From assembly GCA_905221615.1 (NCBI GenBank), contig CAJNDT010000315.1, forward strand, positions 1-64,000: 64,000 nucleotides of DNA. The letters are read 5' to 3'. The translations under genes and the position numbers were made by a program. The stretch is from Symbiodinium sp. CCMP2592 (Eukaryota; Sar; Dinophyceae; Suessiales; Symbiodiniaceae). Shown piece after piece: positions 19,571-31,640 of this stretch; the stretch's first letter is position 1, and every line of letters starts with the position of its first letter. The notes beneath the pieces are model-generated. The model did not search any database, was not told the origin of the DNA, and saw only the letters and a list, made by a program, of their open reading frames with translations.

Positions 19571-19835
19571 GGTCGTCAAAGTCGTCCACGTTCCCAACAT
19601 GGAAAATGTAGCCCAGCTTGCCGTCTGGCTGATATCAGCACATGGCATCACGGACTGGGCTTCTCCCGGAAATAGCTGGGTGAGACATGAGCGTGAATTC
19701 ATAGAGAGCAAAAAGCGTCTGTAGTCAAGACCTCGGCAAAAGCACTCTGCTTTGCAAAACAAGCGCTGAAAACCTGGATCGCCGACCACAGGCAACTGCC
19801 TAAACATAAAAGATGGGATCTCGAGCTTGAGACAT
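19571..19835 (+). pseudogene. Coding-like relic in two frames
   Basis: The plus strand reads VVHVPNMENVAQLAVWLISA and HGITDWASPGNSWVRHEREF to KKRL and a TAG. After a frame change it continues KTSAKALCFAKQALKTWIAD and HRQLPKHKRWDLELE. The two parts adjoin at about 19722, suggesting one frameshifted coding unit. It may belong to a dispersed dinoflagellate repeat-associated protein, but the family is not certain. The overlapping 138-codon minus frame is judged a shadow. Confidence 0.4.
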
Positions 19836-20478
19836 GAGGTGTCTTTCTCTCGAAAGGATAACTTGCATATCCACAAGCCACCCTGTTTCCTCAAACCCAA
19901 AATCCTAAACACTAAAACTCAGAAGGAGGTCTCGGATCAAAAGGCTCCAAGTTGATGAGAACAGCAGCAAAAGATGCGCAATGGGGCTTAGAGCTTAGTC
20001 TCCACAACCCCAAAAACCGAAACTTTCAAAGACCTAACTCCAAAAAACCCAGAAATCTAAACATAAAGGAAAAACTTCAACAGCAAACCAGTCCTTCCGA
20101 AGATCAGCCCAAGCCAGAAATCAAGTTAGTGTTTGGGGTCAGGCCTAAACCCAAAATCCCTTAATTTCCCGGTGTGGCTTTCTAAACTTTAGTCTGGGCC
20201 CACGGGCTTCCGGTTCAAGTCTTGGCACGAGGTCTGTACCCTTATTGTGCAGGGGTTTGGGACTTCAAGGTTTAGGGCTTCGGGTTGGGCTCCTGGTCAT
20301 GTACAAGCCGCAAGGCTTTCAACTGCCAGAGGGCCTCCCTGAATCCGAAACCGTAGCCCCGAATTAGTCCCTAAGCCCGAAGCCCAAGTCCCTAAGTCCT
20401 GGACCGCAAGCCGTAGAACCTCAACCCTAGTCCCCATACCCTAAACCCGAAGCCGGAGACCCCAGTCCCCAAACCCCA

Positions 20479-20640
20479 CTAGTTGGGGAATGCCATTGCG
20501 AACGCCAACCCGATCGCTGCCGCTTCTTCGAAGGTTGCTACATGTTGCCTGTGCATACTTTCCGCAAGGGATTCCAGCTCATTTATCTCAAGCCTTACTT
20601 GGTTCACATGCAACTCCATGTTGTACGGCGGAGCATACAC
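20479..20640 (-). CDS. Exon candidate, function unknown
   Basis: The minus strand reads NVYAPPYNMELHVNQVRLEI, NELESLAESMHRQHVATFEE and AAAIGLAFAMAFPN before TAG. Composition is helical and charged. The final AATGGCATTCCCCAAC recurs as AATGGTATTCCCCAACC at about 20862-20880, a duplicated edge like those flanking other inserts in this window. Confidence 0.35.
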   Translation of the reverse strand: MYAPPYNMELHVNQVRLEINELESLAESMHRQHVATFEEAAAIGLAFAMAFPN

Positions 20641-21413
20641 ATTGAACTGCTGAATTGAGGCCGGGACTCCACCTGGCGGTGGACATGCGATAAGGTCGGT
20701 CCACCTGCCCCTGTGTGACCGGTTCCGTGACTCGGGACTGAGCATCCTCGTCCATTCCTGGAGTATGAAATGTGCCAGGTACCAACTCTGGCGAATCATT
20801 CAGCACCGACTGTAAACCAGTTGTAGACCAGGCCGTAGGCTATACGGCTGATATCCTATGGTTGGGGAATACCATTGCGCACAAGCACTGATCAGTATAC
20901 CCGTTCAAGTGTTACTGGCACACTATGTTTTCGTGCTAGAGCACTGTAGCCACGGTCCAATGCACAAACGTTATACTTCATACGTGCACAAATTACAACC
21001 CCAAACCCTCCAACTTACTGTAAACCTTGATTGAAAGCACAAGGCTCTAAAGCTAAGGCCTCATACTGCACGAGGCTCAATAATTACAGCCACTACTCCT
21101 GAGGGTTCCTTATGATAGCTATATTATCAAAGGCCCCCAAACCCTACTCTGATTTATTAGTGCTCCTGATTCTGTCGCAGAAGAGAGTTCTTTATAGTAA
21201 TCCGTGTGGAACCCTCCCAAGGAATCTAGACCCCCAAGCCCTAGAAGTCAAGGCATGTCCTAAACGCCTTAAACCCTCAAAACAGAACCCCAAACCCTAA
21301 ACCCTACCATTAGTCTTAAACCCTAAACCCTTATGGAACCCTTCAAAGAACCCTTAAGGGAACCCCTACAAAGCCCTAAACCCTAAACCCTCCCAAAATA
21401 GGGTCCTTGCGTT

Positions 21414-21476
21414 CAACTCCGAGCCTTGGGCTTCGTATCTGCCGCGCCAGTTGGACATGCCGGCCTTGGCGCCAAT
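21414..21476 (-). CDS. Small exon candidate
   Basis: The minus strand reads QIGAKAGMSNWRGRYEAQGS followed by ELNARTLF. It is a GC-rich islet between telomere-like tracts. No family was recognised. Confidence 0.3.
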
Positions 21477-22423
21477 TTGTGGTTTAGGGCTTATGGGGTT
21501 TAGGGGATCCTAGGGATTTTTAGGGTTTATATAGGGTGTAGAGGGTTTACGGGTTTTATAAGGTTTTGATTTTATAGGGTTTACAGGGTTTAGTGTTTTA
21601 TAGGGTTTAAGTGTTTAAGTTTTAGACCTTGGCCCCGAAAGCTTAAACAACACCGATAATTAAGAATCTTATCGGAATGTTAGGGTCTTTTTTTGGTAGG
21701 CGGTTTTGCGGCCTCTGATTAGTGAATATACCGGAAAAGGGGCAGGAGTTGGGGTTTGGGGTCAAATTCCCAGATCTGGAGTATTCAAGTTTCGCTGTTT
21801 TGAATGCCTCTTGGTGAAGGCAATCCCTTGTCAAGGAAGACGAGCGACAGAAACCCTAGCCCATGTGCATGTCCGATACGTTTGGGTTGAAATTGTCATA
21901 CACCTCTATTTCCTGACGGGCCTTAATATTTGGATCCTCGTAAGTTCTTAGGGGAAGAGGTTTATTAGGCTTATTGATCAGCGGTCGAGCTTACACCCTG
22001 TTGATTAGAATAGGAATTGGGGGTATACAGGTGACCTGAAAGCTTAGGTTTGGGGGTTCAGGTTTTGAAGTATAGATGTAGCACAAGAGCCTCGAGAAGG
22101 GGATAAGATTACGACCCCTACTACATCTGTTTGTGGCTCGATTCGAACTGACAGTCTCCGGGCTTGAGATTCCCAAATTTATGACGGACACGAGTGGGGA
22201 CTGACAGTCCGGCCGCTCAGAATTTATGCCTAAAGCAAGGTGTTTGGAGTAGAATAACTAGACTAATAACTAAGAGCGTCGCAATAACACGAAATTGGGG
22301 AATCCTATTAAGTGTTGTGATTGCTGCTTCAGACCTCGAAATCTACCCAATGAAAAGCTTCAAAGCTGACAACCAAATGCGCCAGAATCTTGGATGGAAG
22401 TCCCGAAACCCCTCAGCCCTGAA
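21477..22423. other. No gene recognised
   Basis: TTTAGGG variants at 21480-21620. A family B-like fragment (TTGATTAGAATAGGAATTGGGGG) lies near 22000. Other frames of 60 to 93 codons have no recognisable features. Confidence 0.35.
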
Positions 22424-22522
22424 CTATACTGAACTTAGAACCCTAGCGAAACTTATAATTTTAGCTGTTTCTTAGGGATTGTAATAACCAAAAATTAAAA
22501 ACTATTTCTAAGTACCCCTAAG
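22424..22522. mobile_element. MITE-like element, family G
   Basis: CTATACTGAACTTAGAACCC to TTTCTAAGTACCCCTAAG, with TTTTAGCTGTTTCTTAGGGA inside, nearly identical to 24330-24433. Confidence 0.7.
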
Positions 22523-23115
22523 TGAACCCCGGAGCAACCACCTATAAACCTAAGATCACACAAAGGAAGGAACCCCAAAGCCCTAAAGCCCCGAAAACCC
22601 CCGACGTCCCAGACTCTAAACTCTAAACCCTAAGTCCTAAACCCGGAAGCCCTAGACGTCTCTCCACGCACGGCCTAGATCCTTGAACTTTGGCTTTGGA
22701 GTTAAAGGTCTAGGGTTTAGGCTTGGGCTAAGGAATGTACCTCAAATTTTGTGAGAGGGACCCCTCTATGGTTTTGGCTATCTTCCTTGATTTGGGGGTT
22801 GGCATTGTCTTATATAAATGATGTACGGTCTATTTTGGGTACGGCCCCCACTCAGTACTAGTTGAATGATATTCGCAATATAGATATATTAGGACCTTCA
22901 TAGTAGCCCGATTATAGACTCTTACTGTAAGGGGGCAGTACCGAAGCTCTATTCCTTTTGTAAGAGGGTCTGCGAGTTTCTGGGTAGCCCAGGCTGTCGA
23001 TTTTTACGGACCCAACCTCAAAGGTTTAGGGTTTAGGGTTTTAGGGTTTAGGGTTCATAAAGCGCCAAGATCCTCAAAAACCAATGACCCACAATAAAAA
23101 TTATCAGTGTGATAC

Positions 23116-23216
23116 GGGTGGTCGTCAAAATTAGGGTCCCTTTTTGGGTCCGTATTATAATACGGCACCTAATCTTTAAGGTACCCAAAACGGGACGATA
23201 ATTTTGACAACCACCC
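23116..23216. mobile_element. MITE-like element, family D
   Basis: GGGTGGTCGTCAAAATTAGG at the left and, reversed, GGGTGGTTGTCAAAATTATC at the right. Internal TCCGTATTATAATACGG is itself palindromic. This is the best preserved family D copy. Confidence 0.75.
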
Positions 23217-24123
23217 GGACGAATATTAAGGCCTGTAGAGCAGGGAGGTTTATTGATCCCAGGTCTGCATTAGGGAGGTCAAGCCAAGCTACCATAGTCG
23301 GGGCATATGATTAAAAGGATGGTAACAAGAACCAAGACAACAATGAACCCAACGCAGAACCTAAAACTCAACTGCTCGCAGAGATTTCTGTCCAGAAGCG
23401 CCCAGAGGTTTTTCTGAGGAGCGAACATTCGGATAATGCAGAATCACGGCATCGTCGCCTTTGTTTGCCTGCGTTGACATAGGGCTTCTTTGGGATCCAA
23501 AGGTACGAAAATGCGCATTAATCCTGAATAGTCAACCGTCTGAGGTTTCGTGTTAGCTTAGCCCAGGCCGGGTCTTTAACTTATCGCGGTCTGGGATTTT
23601 GGGTCTGGCTGCGCAGCATTTCTGCGTTGTCTCCGGCTTCGAAATGTGTAATACAAGGCTCGAAATACATGATTACAGGACTATGCGGGGGCACCGCTCA
23701 ATATAACCCGACTATAACATACTTGTACGAAGCCTCCTCTAGTCATTGAAGCCCGACAGTAGAGCAGCTTCTGTGGCAGACATGCGCAAAGTGTGCAGAT
23801 AGTCGCTCGGGGTCCATGTGTGTAGAAAACAATCCGATTACAACCGGGCCCGAACCTAAATAAAACAAATCCGAGGCAATACCAAACTCAGGCCTCAAAA
23901 AAGCACCAGCTCCGCATCTTACCCAGAAGTTCTAAAACCTAAAGCGCTAAGCCCTTAAGGCCATAAACTCTGACGTCCTAAACTGAGCACCTCCCGGTTG
24001 AATCCCGAGCCCGGCCATCATCTGTTTCAAGGATCGCAAAGCTGCTTTCTTCCCGAAGAGAACCAACCCTAAATCCTAAACCCTAAACCCTAAATCCTAA
24101 ACCTCCTCGCGGCCACTGGGACG
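23217..24123. other. No gene recognised
   Basis: Mostly unique sequence with no long frame. A short CCCTAAA tract lies at 24063-24105. Confidence 0.35.
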
Positions 24124-24270
24124 GTGAAGTCCGTGGAACACGAGGCTTGTTTGCAGGATTCATTTATTGGAAGTCTGCTTCCTTGGTCCCTGCGACGGTC
24201 GCAGCTCCCCTTGATGGAGTTCCCACAGCCACCACCATGCCGTAGTCCAGGGATACTGATCGCAAAATGC
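24124..24270 (+). CDS. Exon candidate, function unknown
   Basis: Alternative frames read SVEHEACLQDSFIGSLLPWS or GLFAGFIYWKSASLVPATVA. The GC-rich islet ends shortly before a family G MITE at 24330. No family was recognised and the frame is undecided. Confidence 0.2.
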
Positions 24271-24329
24271 GCCGCCGCCGAGCCCAGAAAGAAGGGGTGT
24301 GGCCACCAGGTTGGGTCCTGAAGTGTTCT

Positions 24330-24433
24330 CTATACTGAACTTAGAAACCTAGCAACAATCATAATTTTAGCTGTTTCTTAGGGATGATAATAACCAAAGA
24401 TTAATTCAAAAAATATTTCTAAGTACCCCTAAG
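24330..24433. mobile_element. MITE-like element, family G
   Basis: CTATACTGAACTTAGAAACC to TTTCTAAGTACCCCTAAG, same orientation as 22424-22522. Confidence 0.7.
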
Positions 24434-24726
24434 TTCTCTTGATCTTACTCAGTTCGCCCTGATGCCTTGAATCCTGAACCCCGAAGCTCGAGCAAGAGCA
24501 AAAGATCTGTTGTGCGCCTGGTAGATCTCCTGCAGAAAGCCACCTCAAGGCAAGTTTGAGGGATTGAGACCTACGGTTTAGGGTTTAGGATTCAGACTTA
24601 CGTTTTTTTTGGATTCAAGGTTTCGTCTTGAAAGGGATGGAGTGAAGGTTGAAGGGTGAAGGGTTTACGGTTTATGGGCTATAATTCCCATAAGAGATTC
24701 AGGGTGCCGAGTTTCTAAACCCCCTA

Positions 24727-24858
24727 CTTGGAGGGTCAGGGGACTTAGTAAGTAGGTAGTAAGTAGACTTATAAGTACCCTAAAAGGGACCCTGATTGGG
24801 GTTATGGTACTTATAAGTCTATAAAGTAACGAGTTACTAAGTCCCCCGACCCTCCAAG
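24727..24858. mobile_element. MITE-like element, family C variant with long termini
   Basis: CTTGGAGGGTCAGGGGACTT at the left and AAGTCCCCCGACCCTCCAAG at the right. The middle has AAGTACCCTAAAAGGGACCC and GGTACTTATAAG. It closely matches 44036-44167. Confidence 0.75.
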
Positions 24859-25139
24859 TAAACCCTGAGATGACGCCGGCCGCACGACCGAACCGTGACG
24901 GGCCCCACCCGCCAGCAGGTCACCGAGCCAGTGGGGTTTAGGGTTTAGGGTCATACAGTCGGGGTCGCCCATGACTTACAGGTTGATCTATACATGAACT
25001 TTTACAGCATCACCTTTCGCACTACAGAGTATGACGTGCAATTTTGGGAGACTTTAGCAGGGCAGGTGAGCCCAATAAATTGCAGGAAACAAAACGCAGC
25101 GATTTAAAACCGCTCTCTTGGACAATATTGCTTTTCGCA

Positions 25140-25630
25140 TCATTTAGTTTGATCTCATGGCCTGGCTTGTTGGACATTGTTGGACACGGAGAACCCCACG
25201 CATAATACCTTCAAGTGCATTCCACGTTCGCCATTTCTCCCTTCTGGGAGAAATTCTGTCGAATATATGGCACGTCATAAGACTGCCAGTCCTTCACATA
25301 TGTGCGGCGCGGGCCTCGGATGCAGCATCGTCAACGATACCACCATGACGTCAAACGCAAGCGACACGACACGTGCGCGGATTCGCCAGGTTAGGTCATC
25401 CAAAGTTGCCCGGTTAACCCACAAACCTCGCTGCGGACTTCGGCTTCGAATCAACGATGTGGCCGCAAGGCCCCCATCCAGCATCTTCTATTACCAAACG
25501 TCTGAATCCGACGCAATTAGTTTTGCTGCAAGTCCGCTAAGAAGGACCCCCGCAAATAGTATGGGTAATTATGTACACCCACCCAAGGTTTCGAGCTGTC
25601 ACAGCCTCCAGCATCCAACTTTCCAACCCT
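25140..25630. other. GC-rich island with overlapping frames
   Basis: A 151-codon plus frame (25177-25632) overlaps 63- and 69-codon frames. None has a recognisable motif. It may contain exons. It is followed by degenerate CCCTAAA at 25625-25975. Confidence 0.3.
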
Positions 25631-26142
25631 AAACCCTGAACCCTCAAACCCTGAACCCCTAAACCCCAAACCTTAAGACCACGAGCTGCTGAGACCGTGG
25701 CCGTTATCCGCCAAGTAGTAGTGCTTGCTCGCCGGAAGAGGTGGAGGCAAGAGCCTGGTGTAAACCATCAACCGAAACGCTAAATCCGAAACTCTAAACC
25801 CTACCCTGCCCCAAGCCTTTAAATCTAGACGGCACAAACCGAAATCTTAAACACTGAACCCGAATTCCTAAACCCTAGGCCCGAAACCCGAGTTCCTAAA
25901 CCCCAAACCCGAAATCTCGAACCCTAAGTGCTTAACCCGAAATCTTAAACCCTAAACCTGAAATCCTAAACCAAAAAAGGGAACTGTCGATCCCCATTGC
26001 ATTATGTGCTTTGGTTGGTATAGAGCCGGGACAGGAAAGGATTGGCTACGGTTTAGGGCCCTAGACTCACTTAAGCCCCGAAAGACCAAGCAGTTCAAAT
26101 CCCACGGGAGTTTCAGTTGACTTCGATTTCGTGGCGAAAAAA

Positions 26143-26250
26143 GGGCCTTAATAACTAGAAGAGGGTTTGGGGGTCCATTATACTGTAATCATAATAAGGA
26201 ACCAGTAGGTCATTATCTAAACCCCCTATACTATACTAAGCCCCTATAAT
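26143..26250. mobile_element. MITE-like element, family B
   Basis: GGGCCTTAATAACTAGAAGA with GGGTTTGGGGGTCCATTATAC, then GGAACCAGTAGGTCATTATC. The right end is degenerate. Followed by CTTATAGAACCCTTTAAAGG repeats. Confidence 0.6.
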
Positions 26251-26369
26251 ACCCCTTACAGCAATCCTTATAGAACCCTTTAAAGGAACCCTTAAAGGAA
26301 CCTTTAGGTAGGTTTTTAAGGTCCCTCTATTAGAGGCTTCGCGCGGAAGCAGCCTGAAGACTGGCTGTC

Positions 26370-26625
26370 CAGGTTTAGGGGTTTATAGGGTTTAGGGGTT
26401 TAGGGTTTAGGGTTTTAGGCCTAGGGTTTACAGGTTTAGGGGTTAGGGGTTTAGGGTTTACAGGTTTAGGGGTTTAGGGTTTACAGGTTTAGGGGTTTAG
26501 GGTTTACAGATATAGGGGTCTAGGGCTTACAGATTTAGGGGTTTAGGGGTCTTTTTTTTTTTAAGCACCTTTTTCCGTCAGCAAACCTCCGGGTTTAGGG
26601 GTCTAGGGCTTTAGGTTTAGGGTTT
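26370..26625. repeat. TTTAGGG array with a TTTACAGG variant
   Basis: GTTTAGGGTTTACAGGTTTAGG is repeated about five times in tandem with decay at the right end, then more TTTAGGG after a T-run at 26552. Confidence 0.75.
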
Positions 26626-26630
26626 TAGGG

Positions 26631-27740
26631 TTGTCCAGTGTCCCGGCTTTCAGTTGTAGCAGGTACTATAACGAGAAGCTAAGGGCTTACGTCTACTACC
26701 TGGGAAAATTCAGAAACTCTGGCATAGCTATCCTACAAAATACATCGCAACCTCTACGCAACACTCTTAAGTCCGCTCCTGTCCAATCGGACAATCATCC
26801 GGCCGCGTTCGTAGGAGTTGAAGCCACAGAACCTCAGGCTGCGGCTTGGTTGCGCAGCGAGGGAGACAAGAAACACTTCGGGACATCCGCACGCATCAGG
26901 CTTTCTTTAAAACTTTAGTGCTGATAGACAAGCTGGGCTCCACGCGTCTCGATGAACTCGCCTGCAAACCAAGCTTCGACATGCATGCTCGATACTGATG
27001 TACGGCATGTTCTTTCAAGAGACTGTTCGGTATACTGCCTTGCTATTGTCGTGTGACGAGCATCACCTGCTCACATGTGTCGAAACCCAATTACACAAGG
27101 GTGCAATCTGACCCTGTGTTGCATGTGCTGCAAGCGTGTAGGGAACCGACTCCGACATGCCGAAGCGAACAAAAACCTTGTCGGCACCACCAGCTCGCTA
27201 TCAGAGTGAGGACTTTTCTGACACACCACCATCGATGTCCGATATCATTTCTGACCATAAGAAAGCTTCCTTTGGCGCTCACGGCTTCGTGAGGTCGCAG
27301 AAACTCTTCCCGAAGCGCAAGCGCTAAAGTTTGCTCAAAGGGTTGTGGTGAATTTTGCCACTAATTCACGAATCAAAAGTCTTTGTGAATTACCCATCAA
27401 TACCAATACTCCTCAACCAGCGAATATTCATTAAGCCACAAGTTGAAACCGGCAGAGTTCAAAAATGTTCCCTGAATACGAGATGGTAACTCGATCCTCG
27501 TGTGCTTAAGCCTCAAACATGTCGCCCCAAAGCCACAATCCAACTTCCTAAGCCTCCTCAAACTGCACTCCCAGCACTCCCAAACAGCTAACTCTGAAAG
27601 TACCTGAAGTCGCAAAACAGCTCCGAAAAGGAGCAACCTTGAACAAGCGCATACACCCCACAGACACGGAGTTCAAGTAAGCCCACACCCCAAGCAAGGC
27701 TAAAACCTCAACCCCGCCCATCAACAAAACCAACACAAAC
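26631..27740. other. Unassigned frames
   Basis: Plus frames at 26631-26918 (95 codons) and 27053-27292 (79), minus frames at 27397-27636 and 27548-27736. None shows a recognisable domain. They may be exons of an unrecognised gene or chance. Confidence 0.25.
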
Positions 27741-28059
27741 TAAGCAAGCCTTGTCCGGCTGTCGCAAGGCCCTCCAGACCTTACTCGCAGTGTGGGATTT
27801 TGGCTTTTTCCGTTGGGGGTGAGGGTGAGAGGACGAGGGTTGAAAGGTTCGAAGCTAGGCTCAGGGTCTAGGGTTCAGGGTGTATGACGGCATATGGAGT
27901 TTAGGGGCTCTGAAGATTCCCTGAACCCTAAACCCTATAAGATATGGGGCTTGAGGCTTCAGGTTTTGGAGCTCGGTTTAAAGGCAGTCTTCCTGGCTCG
28001 ATAGTTCTTTGTAGCCCGTAATGAGGAATTTCAGGTTCAGCAACCCCATATGCTTAGGG

Positions 28060-28158
28060 GTTAGGGTTTAGGGCTTAGGGGCTATACGGCTTAGGGTTTA
28101 GGGGTTAGGGTTTAGGGGGTCGGGTTTAGGGTTTAGGGCTTAGGGTTTAGGGGGTCCT
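28060..28158. repeat. TTTAGGG array
   Basis: TTAGGGGTTAGGGTTTAGGG variants, ending at CTTAGGGTTTAGGGGGTCC. Confidence 0.7.
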
Positions 28159-28235
28159 CCTTCAGCTACCTCTACCGCACGCCAAACTCGGCTCCGGCCT
28201 TCCAGGGCTTCTTGGAAGATCTAGCGGATTGTAAT

Positions 28236-28412
28236 GTAGGGGCCTTCATAATTAGAATGGGGTTTTAGGGCACATCGGACATACGTCTGAGGCGAACGAA
28301 GCTGTAGATGACATGTGCATCCATAGAATGTGTAGGGGTTTTCGGGTACATTTATGGTATAGTTATAGTATGGAACCGTTGGAATCATATGAGTTATTAT
28401 TTTGGCTTCTAC
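28236..28412. mobile_element. MITE-like element, family B with internal insertion
   Basis: TGTAGGGGCCTTCATAATTAGAATGG at the left. TATAGTTATAGTATGGAACC and a degenerate right end (TGGCTTCTACATTA) follow about 80 bp of non-family sequence. Confidence 0.5.
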
Positions 28413-28485
28413 ATTAGGCTTGAGAGTGTTCGGGAAGCACGGGATCCGGAAGGTGGTAAGGGGTGTGGTACAAAAAAGTAAGTGT

Positions 28486-28790
28486 CTAGAACACTTGCCA
28501 TTGCTTTCTGTCCGGACACTGACACTGGTGTTGTTCAAAGGCGTCATCTTTCTCTTGGTGCCATGTGCAGATGCCAGCTTCTGACCCTTGGGTCTGTCCG
28601 AGCGGGAAACTTGAAGTCTTGACTCTGCAGGTGCAGCAGAAAGAGTTGTGACCCTGGAAGTCGACCCTCTGGCACTGGAACCGGAGACTTTGCCAGACGA
28701 AGGGAACGCCTTGTTGTCGTAACACTTGTGCAATTTCGAGGGTGCACAATGTGCACGTCTGAGCATTGCAGCAAAGTGGCGATCAGATTT
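28486..28790 (-). CDS. Exon candidate, frame uncertain
   Basis: Three minus frames of 83 to 181 codons overlap. One reads TLEIAQVLRQQGVPFVWQSL and another GQKLASAHGTKRKMTPLNNT. The longest runs into the family B MITE and so is unlikely as a whole. No family was recognised. Confidence 0.25.
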
Positions 28791-29357
28791 ATCATTACAG
28801 GATATAATAACTGCTTTCTATTGTGAAATGCTCACTTGCTGACACTTTTTCGAGACACACTGTTTCCAATCCACAGGTGATACCATAAATTGAGTATTCC
28901 GACCTCTATATAACAAACCCTTATAGAACCCTTCGAACAGAACCCGATAATTTTAGGCAGGCCCCTTATGAGAGTCCCATATAGCAAGTCAGTCGTCGTC
29001 CATTGTAGGTTTAGGGTATCCCAAGCCTCCAAGTACCAGCTCGAACCTTGGAGCCCGATGCCACTGTTCCTAGTGTACCTCCCAAAGACCCGGAAGAACC
29101 CGCCGCCCCCTTAACAAAAGACCTTAGAAGCAAACGTACGCCACCAGCACAAAAACACGCAAGCCCCCATGACCCTAAGCTACCCTAAACTACCCTAATT
29201 ATCCTAAACTACCCCAAACCTTAAGCCTTAAACCCGGGTCCCTAAACCCGAAACCCCAAACTACTGTACTTTCTCCAGGCCCCGGCATGGCTTTGCGCCG
29301 GGAGGTCCCGGCAACTTCAGGTTCAAGCGCTTCCTTGGAGGCACTCAGGCGGGTAAT

Positions 29358-29373
29358 ATAGGGGTCTTAATGA

Positions 29374-29454
<81 letters not shown>

Positions 29455-29590
29455 CACTACTACCACTACTACGAATAACAACAATAGTAATAACAATAGT
29501 AATAGCAGGGTTTTGGGGTATATTATGCTATATTTATAGTAAGGACCACCCAAAATAGTATAGGTAATTACCAAGGCCCGTATTGTAGTC
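29358..29590. mobile_element. Family B MITE carrying an expanded CTA microsatellite
   Basis: The left end TATAGGGGTCTTAATGATA grades into about 30 units of CTA, then ATAGTAATAGCAGGGTTTTGGGGTAT and a normal family B right half to GGTAATTACCAAGGCCCG. The expansion replaced the AATTAGAATAG part. The poly-Leu and poly-Val frames here are artefacts. Confidence 0.65.
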
Positions 29591-29703
29591 CGCTACATTA
29601 CCCCTACGAAGGGTAGTTCTCTAAATTAGGAATAAGAGGTCCTACTACAAGGGAACCATAAGGGTTACTTCAAGGGATCTATAGGGGTTTGGGGTTTAGA
29701 ATA

Positions 29704-29806
29704 TGGGTAGATCTCAAAATTTGGGTCCCTTTTATGGTCCCTTTTCCACGCGCGCCGTACTATTTTGGAGACCTAACACGCGACCCTAATTTGGGGAACT
29801 ACCCAT
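29704..29806. mobile_element. MITE-like element, family D, divergent
   Basis: GGGTAGATCTCAAAATTTGGGTCCC at the left, GCGACCCTAATTTGGGGAACTACCC at the right, with CGCGCGCC in the middle. Confidence 0.55.
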
Positions 29807-29879
29807 GTCTACGCAGTCTTGGTTGACTGGTCGGGGTCTGGAGTGCAGAAATGTGGCGTAAGGGCTCAGGGTCACGCTT

Positions 29880-30540
29880 TACAGGTTTAAGGATGACGGG
29901 AAGCGTGTTTCAAACACTGAGTTGGTTTCAGAGGTTTTGGTGACGCGGGCTGTATGAGTGCCACCGTCGTTCTATGGAACTTGTGCAGCCTCTCTGCATG
30001 CTGTGTCTTTTGCATGCTCCCACGATGCACGACCTCAGCCTTCGTTTTTGTCAGCTGCACACCCCTGCCCCACAGCGAAACTGAACCTTTGGAAGCATGG
30101 GAGCAGAAAGCCATGCAATATAGGGGCCGTAGAAACTTGCAAAGGATTCCCTAGGCTTCCTTGATATAACCAAAAATATTGCCTCCCAGTTGCTGGTTGA
30201 AACCTTAAGGCTCATAATCAGGCTCGGGGGATCACTCTCCAGCCACGACTTGAGTTCAGCACCTTTTCTCCCCTAAACCCCGAACTAAGGCCCTAAACCC
30301 TGAACCCTAAACCCTGAACTAAATCCCTAACCCCTAAACCACTAAACTCTAAAACCGCTCTGAGACCAAGGCATAGCTGCCTGGCGCCGAAGGTAAATCT
30401 TGCCCATAATCTGATCCCGCCAGCCTGTGGATGGTTTACGGTTTTTAGGGTTTAAGGTTTATAGGGCTTAGGATTTTAGAGCTTAGGATTTTAGGGGTTG
30501 AGGGGTTTAGGCTTTTAGGCTTTTAGGGTTGCAGGTGAGG
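29880..30540. other. No gene recognised
   Basis: Overlapping frames of 66 to 75 codons at 29887-30164 on both strands, without features. Degenerate CCCTAAA at 30270-30355 and TTTAGGG at 30440-30530. Confidence 0.3.
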
Positions 30541-30544
30541 GGCT

Positions 30545-30788
30545 GAATATAGGGGCCTTGAGAATCGAATATCATAGGGATCCTTAGGGGTGTAGGGGGG
30601 AGGGGTGTAGGGGACTATATTTCCTTAAATAGGCCTTATTAGTCCTTGTTATGGGCCATAAGGCCCCCTACCCCCCCTCCCCCTACACCCCTAAGGATCC
30701 CTATGAGAATAGGGTTTTGGGACCCTATATAAGTATAGCGAGGAATTCGCAAAATACTATTGGTAATTATCACGGGCCCTACATTAGC
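30545..30788. mobile_element. Family B MITE with a nested family H MITE
   Basis: The host family B runs TATAGGGGCCTTGAGAAT and then AGGGTTTTGGGACCC to GGTAATTATCACGGGCCC. Element H (30566-30704) is inserted within it, flanked on both sides by GAGAAT (30560-30565 and 30705-30710), a 6-bp target duplication. H has termini CATAGGGATCCTTAGGGGTG and CACCCCTAAGGATCCCTATG. Confidence 0.75.
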
Positions 30789-30789
30789 G

Positions 30790-31640
30790 GTCAGGATGCT
30801 GGCTTTTCGGGTGGTTGGCTGAGGATTTGGGTTCTTGTTTCCGGCTAAATTATGGATCGGACATGGTTTCTACTTGAATCTACGTACCCTCACCACGCGA
30901 ACCATAAGCCATCTCGCCTTGCCAGGCCATTCCAGCCACTCTCTGAACTTGCTTTACAACCACCCGTGAAATCTAAACTCTACAACTTGAAGCCTTGACC
31001 CTAAACCATAAATGCTAATCCCTACAAATCTTAAACCCTACCCTGAAGCCTGAATCTGCAAAGATGAATCCTAGACTGTAAGTCATGAGCCCTAAATCCT
31101 AAACCTTAAGTCTATAAGCCCTACAAATCCTGATCCCTGAACAAGATGTCCTCAAAACCGGGCTTCGATCATTCTTGAAAAACGCATTGCTGTAAAAAGA
31201 GCCGCCGCAGGAAGTTTGGTGCTACCGAACAGCCCCTTAGGTTCCTGAAAAGCTTAATGGTACGGGTACCCTTTTTCCTGCTGATTGGTTCACATAGGTG
31301 GACCCTTTCCTTTCAATCAAAAGGCAAAGGGTACTACTCAAGAACCCAATAGACTCTTCACCCCTCATAGATCCCTTGTAGAACCCTTTTAGGAACCCTT
31401 TAAGGGGCGCACTTGAAGGAACGTAGTACTTGGATGACCTAGCGGCTCCACGGCCCAATGTATGAAAGGAGAGGCAATCAAGCCCCGCCCCTTGCTGCCG
31501 TCGTAGCAGCAACCTGGCAGAGGGCTACACAACTCCGAACCCTCAAAGCCTTAGGAGCCCTCATTAAACCCAAACCCAACGCTAAACCCTGAAACCTAAC
31601 TCCTAAACCCCAGACCCTATACTGTAAATCTGTAAATCCT
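30790..31640. other. No gene recognised
   Basis: Degenerate CCCTAAA at 30975-31130 and 31560-31640. A 91-codon minus frame at 31237-31512 contains TATAGATCCCTT repeat text and is not convincing. Confidence 0.3.

Noticed and set aside
20200..20235. tRNA B-box-like GGTTCAAGTC
   Set aside because: No A box, acceptor stem or cloverleaf could be formed around it.
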